Assembly (NCBI GenBank): GCA_910579515.1
Contig: CAJTUV010000012.1
Coordinates: forward strand, 1 to 64,000
Direction: 5' to 3'
From: an uncultured Hungatella sp.
Lineage (GTDB): Bacteria > Bacillota > Clostridia > Lachnospirales > Lachnospiraceae
Length of the DNA stretch: 64,000 bases
Shown here: piece by piece, positions 7,909 through 17,372 of the stretch
Layout of the letters: each line of letters begins with the position of its first letter
Numbering within the stretch: position 1 is the first letter of the stretch
Translations under genes and position numbers: made by a program
Notes under the pieces: model-generated
Told to the model about the DNA's origin: nothing
The model's input: only the letters and a program-made list of their open reading frames with translations
The model's database searches: none

Positions 7909-8391
7909 CTATTCATCTACCCAGCTCATTTCCACCAGGATGCCTGCATCCAAGTCGCTGTCGCCTTCTGTTGCAGTGATCATAACCTTAATCACTTTGC
8001 CTTTTGCATCCGTTCCGATTACCTTACCATCCCCTCCGGTTTCATTGTAATCATCAAATCTCATGCCGCCGTCAATGGAATCTGTTCCTTGGCCGTATGC
8101 TGGCAAAGCGTCTTCTATGTCTTCCTTTAAAACTCCTTCTGACACATTATAATAATAAGGGCCTGCTTCTTTGTTATCATCCAAAACGATAGTTCCGTCC
8201 AGATAATCCATAATCGCAGCCGCTTTTGCAGATCTCATGTTAGCAATATCTGATGCTTCCCTGGCCTTCTCCAGTTTATCAGTAAAAACAGGAACAGATA
8301 TGGAAACCAGAACTGCTATAATCGCCACTACAATTAACATTTCCGCCAATGTAAAGCCCTTCTGATTTTGTTTATCTCTCCATTCCGTCAA
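7909..8391 (-). CDS. Type IV pilin/pseudopilin-like protein
   Basis: This 160-aa protein has a class III signal: a short basic leader, then KG|FTLAEMLIVVAIIAVLVSI, with Gly at -1, Phe at +1 and Glu at +5, the prepilin peptidase site followed by the hydrophobic assembly helix. The rest is a small soluble domain rich in Asp and Gly. I start at the TTG at 8391, since GGGGAGGA lies just upstream; the frame is open further but has no ribosome site. It is last in a three-gene unit with a prepilin peptidase and GspF, so it is the likely major subunit of a thin pilus or pseudopilus. Confidence 0.85.
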   Translation of the reverse strand: MTEWRDKQNQKGFTLAEMLIVVAIIAVLVSISVPVFTDKLEKAREASDIANMRSAKAAAIMDYLDGTIVLDDNKEAGPYYYNVSEGVLKEDIEDALPAYGQGTDSIDGGMRFDDYNETGGDGKVIGTDAKGKVIKVMITATEGDSDLDAGILVEMSWVDE

Positions 8392-8529
8392 TCGCTCTCC
8401 TCCCCATTTCCTCATATTTAAGGCCGTATATCCTGATTTTCGGCTTTTAAAGTATAGCATAGGAGAAATTGGGATTCAAGCAATGGGGTCCTAATTGTCG
8501 AAGAATGGACAAGGCATATTACGGTTTGC

Positions 8530-9084
8530 TCACCAAAACAACTTTAAATATTGTTCCACAAGAAACTCCCCGCACAGCATACAAAAGCAAGTGGAAATAC
8601 CAATCGCAGGTCCAAACGAAATTTTAGATTTTCCAGTCAAAAGTCCAAAAAGAATCCCGATTACACAGCTTATTATCAAATTTAAAAGATTTACCTCCCA
8701 TCCCAGATACATTCCAGTCACAAAAAACAGCTTGATATCTCCGCCGCCCATGGTCTCCTTTTGTGCAAGTTTATCTCCAATGAGAGTAAACACAAAAAGA
8801 CTGGCTGATATCCACAATCCGTCAACAACTCCCTGAACTAAACCAAAGAAAAAAGAATCCCCCTGAATCAAATGGAAAAGCAGCCACCATCCCATAGCTG
8901 CTACATGGAAAGCGTCCGGTATCTCATACGTTTCAAAATCAATCAGTCCTACCGCCACAAGAATGCATGAAAATCCCATAACCTTTATGTATTCTGGCGA
9001 CAAACCGAAACGAAGAAAAAACAAAACTGCCAAACTCCCTAAAAAGGCCCCTGCAAAGAGACTTTCTTTGGTACGCTTCTTCAT
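8530..9084 (-). CDS. Prepilin peptidase, short A24-type
   Basis: This 184-aa polytopic aspartyl protease should cleave the leader of the neighbouring pilin. Both catalytic Asp motifs are visible: LIDFETYEIPD and MGGGDIKLFF (the GxGD signature). It lacks the N-terminal cytosolic methylase domain of PilD, as is common for short Firmicute forms. The start is the ATG at 9084, with GAGGTG seven bases upstream; the TTG at 9090 would be too close. The gene lies 11 bp after the GspF stop and 138 bp before the pilin gene. Confidence 0.85.
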   Translation of the reverse strand: MKKRTKESLFAGAFLGSLAVLFFLRFGLSPEYIKVMGFSCILVAVGLIDFETYEIPDAFHVAAMGWWLLFHLIQGDSFFFGLVQGVVDGLWISASLFVFTLIGDKLAQKETMGGGDIKLFFVTGMYLGWEVNLLNLIISCVIGILFGLLTGKSKISFGPAIGISTCFCMLCGEFLVEQYLKLFW

Positions 9085-9095
9085 TTTCAATCACC

Positions 9096-10304
9096 TCACA
9101 TCAGATTGTACATGGCAAAAAGAGGCGTATACACAGAGATGACAATGAATCCTGTCACAACAGCCAAAGCCACCAAAAGCCCTGGCTCCAATCTGGCTAT
9201 AGCTTTCTTCGTGGCATACTCCGCCTGATTATCAAAATAATCTCCTATGGATTTTAACATTTCCTCCAATTCACCCGTCTCTTCTCCTATGGCGCAGATC
9301 TCTGTTAAGGCTTCTGGAAAACAGTTTCTTTCCCGCATACAATCCCCAAGCAAATAGCCTTCCCGCAGCTTTTTAGCCATCCACACAATTTCCCTGGACA
9401 GCCGGTAATTTTCCATGGTTCGGGCAGTGATATCCATGGTGTGAGTCAAAGTCAGACCAGAATGAAGCAAAACCGACATTGTGTAAGAAAATTGGCTGGC
9501 CGCGCTGAACATTCGGATTTTTCCAAAGACAGGAGCCTTTAATTTCCACCAGCTCCACAAAATCCGTCCCTCCTCCGTCTTCACACCGCACAGAAAACAC
9601 AGCGCTATAGCCGCAGTCAATAAAATCCCGTGAAGAAAGTGGACCTGAAAAAAGTTGGATACACCAATTAAGAGTTTCGTGGAAAGTGGAAGCTCTCCTC
9701 CTAATTCTGAAAACGCCTCTGTCAAAGTAGGAATCACTTTTGCCATAACAATCGCTATCACCGCAAAGGCTACTGCCAGAACAAAAGAGGGATACGTCAT
9801 GGCCGCAGACACTTTCTGCTTCATCTGATATTGTTTCTCATAATAATCAGCCAGATTTTCAAAACATTTCTCCAGTGTTCCAGAACTTTCACCTGCACGA
9901 ATCGTCTCAAGAAACGTAATGGGAAACGCTTCTTCATCTGTATCCTGAAAGCTGTCAGCAAGTCCTTGTCCTGAGACTACCCGTTCCTTCACCTCCTCCA
10001 GAAATTTTTTAAGCTTCTTATTCTCTGTTTGGTGGGCAATCAGTTCCACACTTTTGGCTAAGGGAATCCCCGACTTCAAAATGTAGGAAAATTGAGAACA
10101 TAACAGAGTCAAGGTCCGAAAATCTATTTGTCTGGAGCCAATTTCTTTTGATAAAACGGCCGATATTTTTCTCATTGGCGCAATTTGAGTCACAATCTGG
10201 CAGGATTGCTTCATCTGAACGATTGCAGCATATTCGTCGCTGGCCTCTACCGTTCCTTTGACAGGAAGCCCTTCAAATGAAATTCCTTTATACTTATATG
10301 TCAT
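9096..10304 (-). CDS. Type II secretion/type IV pilus inner-membrane protein (GspF/PilC)
   Basis: This 402-aa protein has the two repeated F domains: residues about 65-190 (FSYILKSGIPLAKSVELIA ... ETIRAGESSGTLEKCFENLADYYE) and 265-390 (FSYTMSVLLHSGLTLTHTMDI ... AIGEETGELEEMLKSIGDYF), each followed by hydrophobic helices. GspF is the platform that couples the assembly ATPase to pilin polymerisation. It is the first gene of its unit, with its own promoter just upstream. No GspE/PilB ATPase is present in this window, so the motor must come from elsewhere or the unit is incomplete. Confidence 0.9.
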   Translation of the reverse strand: MTYKYKGISFEGLPVKGTVEASDEYAAIVQMKQSCQIVTQIAPMRKISAVLSKEIGSRQIDFRTLTLLCSQFSYILKSGIPLAKSVELIAHQTENKKLKKFLEEVKERVVSGQGLADSFQDTDEEAFPITFLETIRAGESSGTLEKCFENLADYYEKQYQMKQKVSAAMTYPSFVLAVAFAVIAIVMAKVIPTLTEAFSELGGELPLSTKLLIGVSNFFQVHFLHGILLTAAIALCFLCGVKTEEGRILWSWWKLKAPVFGKIRMFSAASQFSYTMSVLLHSGLTLTHTMDITARTMENYRLSREIVWMAKKLREGYLLGDCMRERNCFPEALTEICAIGEETGELEEMLKSIGDYFDNQAEYATKKAIARLEPGLLVALAVVTGFIVISVYTPLFAMYNLM

Positions 10305-10331
10305 GGCGCTCTTTTACCTCTTTTTGTCTAA

Positions 10332-10360
10332 ATTATACGTGATGGATGGAGTTAATGCAA
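10332..10360 (-). promoter_or_regulatory. Promoter of the GspF-peptidase-pilin unit
   Basis: On the minus strand TTGCAT (10360-10355) and TATAAT (10337-10332) are 17 bp apart, about 28 bp before the GspF start. It shows that the unit starts with GspF and that no upstream ATPase gene has been overlooked. Confidence 0.7.
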
Positions 10361-10397
10361 CGCCCTGACTGAAAGATTGATTCTTTGGCACAAGTTT

Positions 10398-12626
10398 CTA
10401 TTTTGCAATCTTCGTTAATCTCTTATTTAATTCTCTGCACTGTTCATCTGTGACTTCTTTTTTCATATATCTGAGGACTTGTTCCAGAGGCAGAGAAGTC
10501 TGGCGTTGTCTCATCTGTCTGGCCAGAACCAAAGAAAATTCTTCTATAATGGCCATTGCCTCGTCCTGTTCCAAAATATCCTTACAAGAATCCCTGACAG
10601 AAAATCTTCCCTTTGGAAACAGTTTCTCCTCCTCCACTGCATCCGTAAACCAGTTTTTTACATTTAATCCCGGATTGGGGTCAACAAACACATAGGAACT
10701 TTCCGCCTCTGCCACCCTGTAAAACACAGCTTCATCCCTCCACTGGCCGCTGACTGCCAAAACCACATTCTCTCCCATCCGAAGGGAGATTCCATCAAAA
10801 TGATAAACCCCTTCTTTTGAGTGGGCCTGGAAGCAATCCCCATTTACATACAAAGTCATCTCACGCTGATTCGAGTACACCGTAACGCAAATCTTTTCCT
10901 TAGCCCGTTTGACAAAACGGCTCTGAGCGATCTTCACAAAAGGTTCCTGGGACCACTGGGCTTTATAATAGTAATAGGCGTCCTTTTTTATCTTTCTGTC
11001 ATATGTAATCAGTCCTTTGCCATTTTGATGCAAAATACCGCCCTCATCCCGAATCTCACTGCTAAAATTATAGAGATTCCACACATAGGTCCCCCAGATA
11101 TACTCTTTGTCCCTGAATATGGGATATACCGTCTCATGGTACAGCGCCTGAAATTCCTCCGAATAGTCCTTTACCTTAGGCTCCTCAGAATGGAAAGCCA
11201 GATTACAGTCCACCCCATACTCAGTGATGCCAAGAGGCACGTCAGGATTGTCCTTATGGAACTGCTCCACAAAAGCTTCGCTGTCCTTCATCTCCCCGTA
11301 ATACCATCCAAAATAAATATTGTATCCTACTGCCTGCGTAAGTTTATTTAATGGACTGTCATTTTTTACAGTATACAAATTGGCGCAAGAACAGATGCGG
11401 GATTTGTCCAATCTCTTTACCAAATCTGCAAGCCCCTTTATCTGCTCATACATCTTTCTGCTCTCGCCAAACATGGCAATCTCATTTTGAACGCCCCAAA
11501 AACAGATAGAGGGATGATGAATATTTTGCAAAATCAGCTCCGTCAACTGGCTGCACGCATTGTCAAACACCTTCCTGTCCTCTGTCATCTGAAGCATGGG
11601 AATCTCCGCCCAGACAATAAGCCCGTTCTCATCACAAAGTTCATACATTTTTTGGGGATGCTGATAATGGGAAAGCCGGACGCTGTTCGCTCCGATTTCC
11701 AGAATATCCCTCATATCCTGGTCCCAGTGCTCCTGCCTGGCGGCCCCAAATACTTGGTCATAGTCCTGGTGCTTTGCCACTCCATGAAGCTTTTCATGCT
11801 CCCCATTCAAAAAGAATCCCCTTTCCCCATCTATAAAAACACTCCGAAATCCAATCTTAAGCTCTACGCGGTCCACGGTCCGCCCCTCCGCTATAAGTTC
11901 TGCACGAAGAGTGTACAGGGCTGCTTTCTTTTTCCCTTTCCATAAAACCGGATTGGGAATCTCCACACGACACGTATGATCTCCCTCTTGTGTTAGGCAA
12001 ATGACGATCTCTTTCTTGGGAGACAGCACCTGGTATTTAGCCAAAACCGTCTTTCCTTCCTTGTCGCCACACAGATGAGGCTCTATCCTTATCTCCCCTG
12101 TTCCGTCCTCCAGCACATCCGTGCGTACAATCAAACCGCTTGTTCCATAATAGCTTCGGTCAAAACAGATCTTCTCTGTAAGAATCAGATTCACATCCCG
12201 ATACAATCCGCCAAATACGGTAAAATCTCCCGTAAGCGGCGAGATCTCCTCCCAGGAACGATTGTCCAGAAAAACAAGAAACTCATTCTCCTCTCCCAAT
12301 TTACAGTACTTGGTAATGTCAAAGGTAAAAGCAGAATATCCCCCTTTATGCTCTCCTATCAAACATCGGTTTACAAATACCTTACACCACCTGTCAGCCG
12401 CCTGAAAATTAAGAAAAATACGTTTCCCCTCTTCATAAGAAAGGACCATCCTTTTTCGATATACTCCACTCCCCTTATACGGATTCTCCTCCGAATACCA
12501 TGTATGGGGCAAATCCACCTTTTCAAACAGGTTCCTGTCGAAACTTACCGCTTCTACACAATCAATCTGATCAAAATCCACCTGCCCCAGCTTCAAAAAC
12601 TCCCATCCCAGATTCATGCACTCCAT
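10398..12626 (-). CDS. Glycoside hydrolase family 2 enzyme (beta-galactosidase/glucuronidase type)
   Basis: This 742-aa enzyme has the GH2 plan: a jelly-roll sugar-binding domain (about 1-165; DLPHTWYSEENPYKGSGVYRK), an immunoglobulin-like domain, then the TIM barrel from about 265 (FFLNGEHEKLHGVAKHQD). The catalytic pair is Glu382 in GVQNEIAMFGE (acid/base) and Glu469 in GITEYGVD (nucleophile). There is no signal peptide, so it acts in the cytoplasm on imported oligosaccharides or glycosides. I start at 12626, where GAAGGAGGAGG precedes the ATG; eleven further codons are open upstream. The AraC gene is divergent. The exact sugar (galactoside, glucuronide, mannoside) cannot be fixed from sequence. 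Confidence 0.88.
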   Translation of the reverse strand: MECMNLGWEFLKLGQVDFDQIDCVEAVSFDRNLFEKVDLPHTWYSEENPYKGSGVYRKRMVLSYEEGKRIFLNFQAADRWCKVFVNRCLIGEHKGGYSAFTFDITKYCKLGEENEFLVFLDNRSWEEISPLTGDFTVFGGLYRDVNLILTEKICFDRSYYGTSGLIVRTDVLEDGTGEIRIEPHLCGDKEGKTVLAKYQVLSPKKEIVICLTQEGDHTCRVEIPNPVLWKGKKKAALYTLRAELIAEGRTVDRVELKIGFRSVFIDGERGFFLNGEHEKLHGVAKHQDYDQVFGAARQEHWDQDMRDILEIGANSVRLSHYQHPQKMYELCDENGLIVWAEIPMLQMTEDRKVFDNACSQLTELILQNIHHPSICFWGVQNEIAMFGESRKMYEQIKGLADLVKRLDKSRICSCANLYTVKNDSPLNKLTQAVGYNIYFGWYYGEMKDSEAFVEQFHKDNPDVPLGITEYGVDCNLAFHSEEPKVKDYSEEFQALYHETVYPIFRDKEYIWGTYVWNLYNFSSEIRDEGGILHQNGKGLITYDRKIKKDAYYYYKAQWSQEPFVKIAQSRFVKRAKEKICVTVYSNQREMTLYVNGDCFQAHSKEGVYHFDGISLRMGENVVLAVSGQWRDEAVFYRVAEAESSYVFVDPNPGLNVKNWFTDAVEEEKLFPKGRFSVRDSCKDILEQDEAMAIIEEFSLVLARQMRQRQTSLPLEQVLRYMKKEVTDEQCRELNKRLTKIAK

Positions 12627-12687
12627 CAATAGCCTCCTCCTTCTATCATCTCTTTTCATTTACTCTAGCATATTTTGCGTTTCCATG

Positions 12688-12717
12688 ATAGAATAAAATC
12701 ACGTAAAATAGAATAAA
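12688..12717. promoter_or_regulatory. Direct repeats between GH2 and AraC genes
   Basis: ATAGAATAAA occurs at 12688-12697 and 12708-12717, a direct repeat with 20-bp spacing, two helical turns. Tandem same-face half-sites are what dimeric AraC regulators bind. They lie in the 136-bp region between the divergent GH2 and AraC starts. Confidence 0.5.
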
Positions 12718-12762
12718 TTATCAAAACTGTCAAAAAAACAGCTTTAAAAAAAGGAGCCAGTC

Positions 12763-13938
12763 ATGACCCCCAATTTCCAGCTAGCCACCCAGCTAATCAC
12801 CGACGTCTGCCACCTGCCCTTCCACTGTCTGAATACTGAAAAAGACATGGAACGGTTTATCCAGATATTCCAAAATCCCTATGCTGTAAAAAAGCTTTTT
12901 CAAACCCCAAAAACACAAACCATCTGCCATGTCATCATGCCATTTGAAATTCACTTTCTTTTGTTTTTTATAGATAAAACGCCGGTCACAGCAGGTCCTT
13001 TCTGCACCATGATTCTGACAAAACAGGATTGTTTCAAATATATTCATCATTATCGCCTCTCCCAGCTCACCGCCGCAGACCTGTCCGTATACCGGAGTCA
13101 GTTTCCCATAATCAGCGAGGAAGAAGCTTTGCATATCACCCGCTGCCTCCTTCATCACCTTGTCCCTGCCCGAAAGCCCTGGGAGACAGAGCATATCATC
13201 TGGACCAGCGATCCTTTTTTTCAGGTCCCCCAGGCTCAAGAATCTCCTCTTCGAAAAAACTACTCGGAATTAATACAGGAGCGCTACCAGCTTGAACAAT
13301 CTTTTATGAAGGAAATCGAGGACGGAAACGCCCGTGAAGCAATTCTGAATTTAAGAAATATGGAAAGAGACGTGGCGTTTTTAAAAGAAATGGGAACCAC
13401 TTTAGAAAAAGAACGAATCGGGGCCGCCATTGTCCGCACAATGGTAAGAATCGCAGCCTCCCGCGCCGGTTTACCTGCCGCCGCCATAGATTTATTGTCC
13501 ACCGAGAACACGATTGCAGTACAAAATGCCAGAACGATTGAGGTGATTTTGAAAGAAAAAGAAAAACTGGTAAACAGCTTTTGTGAGAAAATCCATTCTC
13601 ACAAACAGAACCAATACAGCAATCTGGTTTTAAGCGCCATGCACTATATCAAGCAGCAATACCCTCAGGATATCAGCGTCAGGCAGTTAGCCCAGGACCT
13701 GAATGTAACTTGTAACCGCCTTATCTCTGTCTTTCGGACAGAAACCGGCCAAACGCCTGGCAGCTATATTCTGAAGGTACGTATCTCTCAGGGCGCCAAA
13801 CTGCTTTCCACCACAGACCTGATGGTCCAGCAGATAAGCAGCATGGTCGGCATCCCTGATGCAAATTATTTTGTTAAATGTTTTAAACGGGAGTATGGTA
13901 TGACTCCCACCCGCTATCGAAAATATTATCGTTTATAA
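12763..13938 (+). CDS. AraC-family regulator
   Basis: This 391-aa regulator has the double helix-turn-helix AraC domain at its C-terminus (about 285-390): MHYIKQQYPQDISVRQLAQD, then LNVTCNRLISVFRTETGQTP, and the second motif ending ANYFVKCFKREYGMTPTRYR. The N-terminal 280 residues resemble a PocR-type sensor followed by a helical linker (EIEDGNAREAILNLRNMERD), a build seen in clostridial regulators of glycoside use. AAAGGAG precedes the ATG. It is divergent from the GH2 gene and is its probable activator. Its 3' end overlaps the convergent transglutaminase-like gene by 6 bp. Confidence 0.88.
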   Translation: MTPNFQLATQLITDVCHLPFHCLNTEKDMERFIQIFQNPYAVKKLFQTPKTQTICHVIMPFEIHFLLFFIDKTPVTAGPFCTMILTKQDCFKYIHHYRLSQLTAADLSVYRSQFPIISEEEALHITRCLLHHLVPARKPWETEHIIWTSDPFFQVPQAQESPLRKNYSELIQERYQLEQSFMKEIEDGNAREAILNLRNMERDVAFLKEMGTTLEKERIGAAIVRTMVRIAASRAGLPAAAIDLLSTENTIAVQNARTIEVILKEKEKLVNSFCEKIHSHKQNQYSNLVLSAMHYIKQQYPQDISVRQLAQDLNVTCNRLISVFRTETGQTPGSYILKVRISQGAKLLSTTDLMVQQISSMVGIPDANYFVKCFKREYGMTPTRYRKYYRL

Positions 13939-15327
13939 GGCTTGTATTGCCAGGACCTGTTTATCTGTCTGGTACTCCAGTCCGTTAATCAGGCCCCGAT
14001 CCCGGTACTCGGCTTCTCCAACCTGATTATCATAAGGATCCTCTCTGTAAAAGTCTTTCGCAGGCCAAAAGTCATATTGAAACTCACTGCACATTGGAAC
14101 GCGGAACGGATCCAGATTTCCAAAATAAAAATCCCATCTCTCTTTCTTTTGGTCTCTCCATGCAGAACCGCCAAAGGAACAGTCTGCATACAGCCATCCG
14201 TAAGGATCTATATAAAACTGCGCCCAATCGTGGCAGCCAATGGTAAGAGGCGTGGCGTACAAACCAGCCTGCCACTTGGCCGGAATTTTGGCAATGCGGC
14301 ACATGGTAATAAAAAGCAGGGCATAGATTCCACAGTCTCCTTTCAGACTCGTGGCCATAAATTCCGGAAGATTTGCAATGGTAGAATACTGTCTTACAAA
14401 CGAATACATGACGTGCGTCGTAATATAGTCATAAATCTTTCGCGCCTTTATAAGGGGATTCTTCTCCCCCATAACCACCTGCCCTGTCAGCTCTCTCATA
14501 TAGGGCGTGAAACGAATCTGAGGAAGGGTTTCTTCCAGGTAAGGAGCCAAATCATTTAACGCCTGATTCTCCTTCACATCTTCTTGTTTAAGCCTGCTGT
14601 ACTCTGTGTGGTTTTCAAATTCATACTCGATCCAAAACTCTTGATCTGGTTCCAGTTTTGTCTCCATGCACACAGTCCGCTGAGGATAATCCGCTGGAGC
14701 GATAAAAACAGGTTCCATGGAAGTTTTCAGCAGCTTAAAATTTTTCACCTGTCCCGTCTCTACTGGTATGGGCAAATGAATCCTGATAAACTCCCCGACT
14801 CTTTCCGCCTCCTTTTCCACCTTTACAGAAGCCCGAATCTGCATCCGGTAAGCCAAACCGCCCTTTTCCTTCATGGCCAAAACCGTTTTATCCAGAAGCT
14901 TTCCTGCCTCAATCCGCTCATTCGCCATGGAAGGATCTTTCAGCCTGTCCCACAGCTCTTTTCTTGTCTTTAGCAGATTCTCCACAAAATTATCCCTGTA
15001 GTGCACCTTCCCATTGACAAAAATCCAATCCACAGCCCCTTCATCCTCAAGGCGCTCCAGCTCCTCTTTGGTCGCTCCTGTAAGAGTCGCCTGCAACGCT
15101 TTCAGCGCTTGCTCCTTGTCATAGACATACTTAAGAGGAAGCCTCCTTAAAACCCATTTTTCCAGCTCCAGACGGCGCCTTAACGGTTCTGGAATGTCCT
15201 TTTCAAGACGCATGTTTATGACTCTTTCAGCCCGTTCAAAATCCCCGTACCATTTTAATTTTTCAATATCCTCCGGCAAGCCTACGGTCAGATATTTCCA
15301 ATCAGAATTTTTAAACCTGTGTTCCAT
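13933..15327 (-). CDS. Transglutaminase-like superfamily protein
   Basis: This 464-aa protein has a papain/transglutaminase fold at the C-terminal side. The triad is readable: Cys332 in LKGDCGIYALLFITMCRIA, His366 in CHDWAQFYIDPYG and Asp382 in WLYADCSFGG. The N-terminal half is helical, charged and unassigned. Bacterial members are usually cysteine proteases or amidases. No signal peptide is seen, so it is probably cytoplasmic. I start at 15327, where GGGAGG precedes the ATG. It is last in the operon after the PrpF gene; the 84-bp gap holds no terminator that I can see. Its role beside a sugar importer is unclear. Confidence 0.75.
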   Translation of the reverse strand: MEHRFKNSDWKYLTVGLPEDIEKLKWYGDFERAERVINMRLEKDIPEPLRRRLELEKWVLRRLPLKYVYDKEQALKALQATLTGATKEELERLEDEGAVDWIFVNGKVHYRDNFVENLLKTRKELWDRLKDPSMANERIEAGKLLDKTVLAMKEKGGLAYRMQIRASVKVEKEAERVGEFIRIHLPIPVETGQVKNFKLLKTSMEPVFIAPADYPQRTVCMETKLEPDQEFWIEYEFENHTEYSRLKQEDVKENQALNDLAPYLEETLPQIRFTPYMRELTGQVVMGEKNPLIKARKIYDYITTHVMYSFVRQYSTIANLPEFMATSLKGDCGIYALLFITMCRIAKIPAKWQAGLYATPLTIGCHDWAQFYIDPYGWLYADCSFGGSAWRDQKKERWDFYFGNLDPFRVPMCSEFQYDFWPAKDFYREDPYDNQVGEAEYRDRGLINGLEYQTDKQVLAIQAL

Positions 15328-15411
15328 CTTCTGCCTCCCGCCCATACTTTTCTTTAGTATACTATCAAATCATACTTCGCGCAAGACAGTTTCGTGTGCT
15401 GATTACTCGTT

Positions 15412-16575
15412 TCAGCTGCAATACGCCACTCCGTCCATCAGAAGATTTGCCGTACGGAATCCAAAGGTATCGCTTATTTTAAGTTCTCCGTCTTTTTCAA
15501 TGGTATAATTCACACCGGCTTCTAAAACTCCTCCCGGATGGGCGATTCGCAGTTTTTGAAAATTGATGGTTCCCTTCAGCATTTGATTGACAATGCTTCC
15601 GGGCACCACAGCCGCAGCCGCTGTACACATGGCCCCTGTCATTGCATACGTGGGATGGGGGGTCTGCATGCTCATCATCCGTGCAAGAAGATCACAGTCC
15701 GATGCCTTAATCTGTTTCCCTGTTGAAGTCTGGCAGTCTTTCGCAGGCGCCACAAATGTGATCTTGGGAATCCCTGGGGTATCCCAGGCGCTGTGCGTAT
15801 AGTCTGTGCACACCTCCAATTTGACTGCAGCCACCCCTCTTACTTTTTCTAACAGTTCCAGTTTATCAGCCCTTCTGTACAGTTCTTCAGGCAGTTCGTC
15901 TCCTCGAAGTCCTAAATCAGAAGCCTTCACAAAAACTAATGGATTGGCCGCATCCACCATAGAAACAGCCACCTTTCCAAAATCTGGTATCTCCAAAACA
16001 TCAACTGCATTTCCTGTGGGAAGAAGCCGCCTTTCCCCTCCTGACTTTTTCCCCAGAGTACCGGCCGGATCTACAAAACGCAGTTTAATGGGGCTGGCCG
16101 TGTTGGGGACGCCGGCGATGGAGAAATCCCCCTCGTACCGGACTGCCCCATTCTCACAGAATACCTCTTCAATAATTACCTTATCCGTGTTCGTATTATA
16201 AATCCGCACCTGAGTTATCGGTTCCTGAACCTTTACAAGCCCTCTCTCAATCGCAAACGGTCCCACGCCAGAAGAGATATTCCCACAGTTTCCCTTTGTA
16301 CTGACCAGGGCTTTGTCCACACTGACCTGACAAAAGGTATAGTCAATATCTGCATCCGTCCGCTCTGACACGCCGATAATTGCAACCTTAGAAGTTACCG
16401 AAGTCGCTCCTCCCAGCCCGTTAATTTGTTTTACATCTGGGCTTCCCATAATTTTAAGTAAAATTTCATCTCGTCTTTCTATGTCTGTTGGAAGATCCTT
16501 TTCCATAAAATAAAGGCCTTTGGATGTTCCGCCCCGAATAATCATACACGGAATCCCATATTTTTTATTTACCAT
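15412..16575 (-). CDS. PrpF-family isomerase/tautomerase
   Basis: This 387-aa protein is a PrpF-type member of the diaminopimelate-epimerase fold. Motifs include IPCMIIRGGTSKGLYF at the N-terminus, INGLGGATSVTSKVAI, and KGNCGNISSGVGPFAIE, the first catalytic loop. PrpF isomerises 2-methylaconitate in the methylcitrate cycle; relatives tautomerise 4-oxalomesaconate or act on other unsaturated diacids. No other propionate genes are nearby, so a diacid made from the imported substrate is more likely than methylcitrate metabolism. The ATG at 16575 has GAGG eight bases upstream; a GTG directly before it is also possible. It lies 10 bp after the esterase stop. Confidence 0.85.
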   Translation of the reverse strand: MVNKKYGIPCMIIRGGTSKGLYFMEKDLPTDIERRDEILLKIMGSPDVKQINGLGGATSVTSKVAIIGVSERTDADIDYTFCQVSVDKALVSTKGNCGNISSGVGPFAIERGLVKVQEPITQVRIYNTNTDKVIIEEVFCENGAVRYEGDFSIAGVPNTASPIKLRFVDPAGTLGKKSGGERRLLPTGNAVDVLEIPDFGKVAVSMVDAANPLVFVKASDLGLRGDELPEELYRRADKLELLEKVRGVAAVKLEVCTDYTHSAWDTPGIPKITFVAPAKDCQTSTGKQIKASDCDLLARMMSMQTPHPTYAMTGAMCTAAAAVVPGSIVNQMLKGTINFQKLRIAHPGGVLEAGVNYTIEKDGELKISDTFGFRTANLLMDGVAYCS

Positions 16576-16585
16576 CACACAATCC

Positions 16586-17356
16586 TCATTCTAAATGTTT
16601 CATCCACACAATAGCCTGCTGTATAGCCCAATCCCAATAATCAAAGTCGTGAATCCCATGACCGTCTAAAGAATCCATTGGCAGGCCTATTTCTTTACAA
16701 TATGATAAAAAAGGAAGAAACTGCTCCTCATATCTTTCGTCCTCCAGGCCGCACATGTACAAAAATTTGGGACACGTTTCCAGAGCCTTGGAAATTTTGC
16801 GCGCCAAATGATACACATCATTTTCCGCTCCCAATTCTTCCAAAGGGCCAAAGGCACTGTGAAAACGCTTCAGAGTCGACTGATCCCCCTCCGCTTTCAT
16901 CCGCTCTGCCATGGCTGCTATATCCAGACTTCCAGACAGGCATGCAGCGCCTTTAAAAAAATCCGGTCTTCGCATAGCCCACAAAAAAGCACCTCTTCCG
17001 CCCATGGAAAGTCCCGCCACAAACCGATTCTCTGGCTCGTCTGCAACAGGCAGCAAATTCTCTAACCTGTGTGGAAGCTCTTCTGACAAAAAGGTAAAAT
17101 AAGGCATTCCATAGACCATGTCTGCATAGCAGCTGTTATAGGCGCTTGGCATCACGACTGCCAGTTCCTGCTTTTTGGCATACCTTTCAATGGAACTGTT
17201 TCTCATCCAGCTGTCGCAGTCCCCGCCTGCCCCATGAAGTAAATACAGGACAGGATAACGCCTTCCCTGCTTTAACTGGGAATCTGGCAGAATCACATTA
17301 ACTTCAGTATCCATCCGAAGCACGTTTGAAGAAAAACGGTACTTTATAAAACTCAT
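16586..17356 (-). CDS. Esterase of the EstA / esterase D type
   Basis: This 256-aa alpha/beta hydrolase resembles clostridial tributyrin esterases and acetylesterases. The oxyanion motif LLHGAGGDCDSW and the nucleophile elbow AGLSMGGRG (Ser117) are clear, and DGHGIHDFDYW near the C-terminus supplies the catalytic His. No signal peptide, so it acts inside the cell, probably removing acyl groups from sugars or other compounds brought in by the ABC importer encoded just upstream (17 bp). The next gene in the operon is PrpF. Confidence 0.85.
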   Translation of the reverse strand: MSFIKYRFSSNVLRMDTEVNVILPDSQLKQGRRYPVLYLLHGAGGDCDSWMRNSSIERYAKKQELAVVMPSAYNSCYADMVYGMPYFTFLSEELPHRLENLLPVADEPENRFVAGLSMGGRGAFLWAMRRPDFFKGAACLSGSLDIAAMAERMKAEGDQSTLKRFHSAFGPLEELGAENDVYHLARKISKALETCPKFLYMCGLEDERYEEQFLPFLSYCKEIGLPMDSLDGHGIHDFDYWDWAIQQAIVWMKHLE

Positions 17357-17372
17357 CTGCTTCTTCCTCCTC

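Noticed and set aside
10821..11351. 176-aa plus-strand ORF inside the GH2 gene
   Set aside because: The opposite strand encodes the GH2 barrel with both catalytic Glu residues; this frame is a shadow.
15412..16575. Methylcitrate cycle gene cluster
   Set aside because: PrpF is present but no PrpC, PrpD or PrpB gene lies in the window, so propionate use is not supported.
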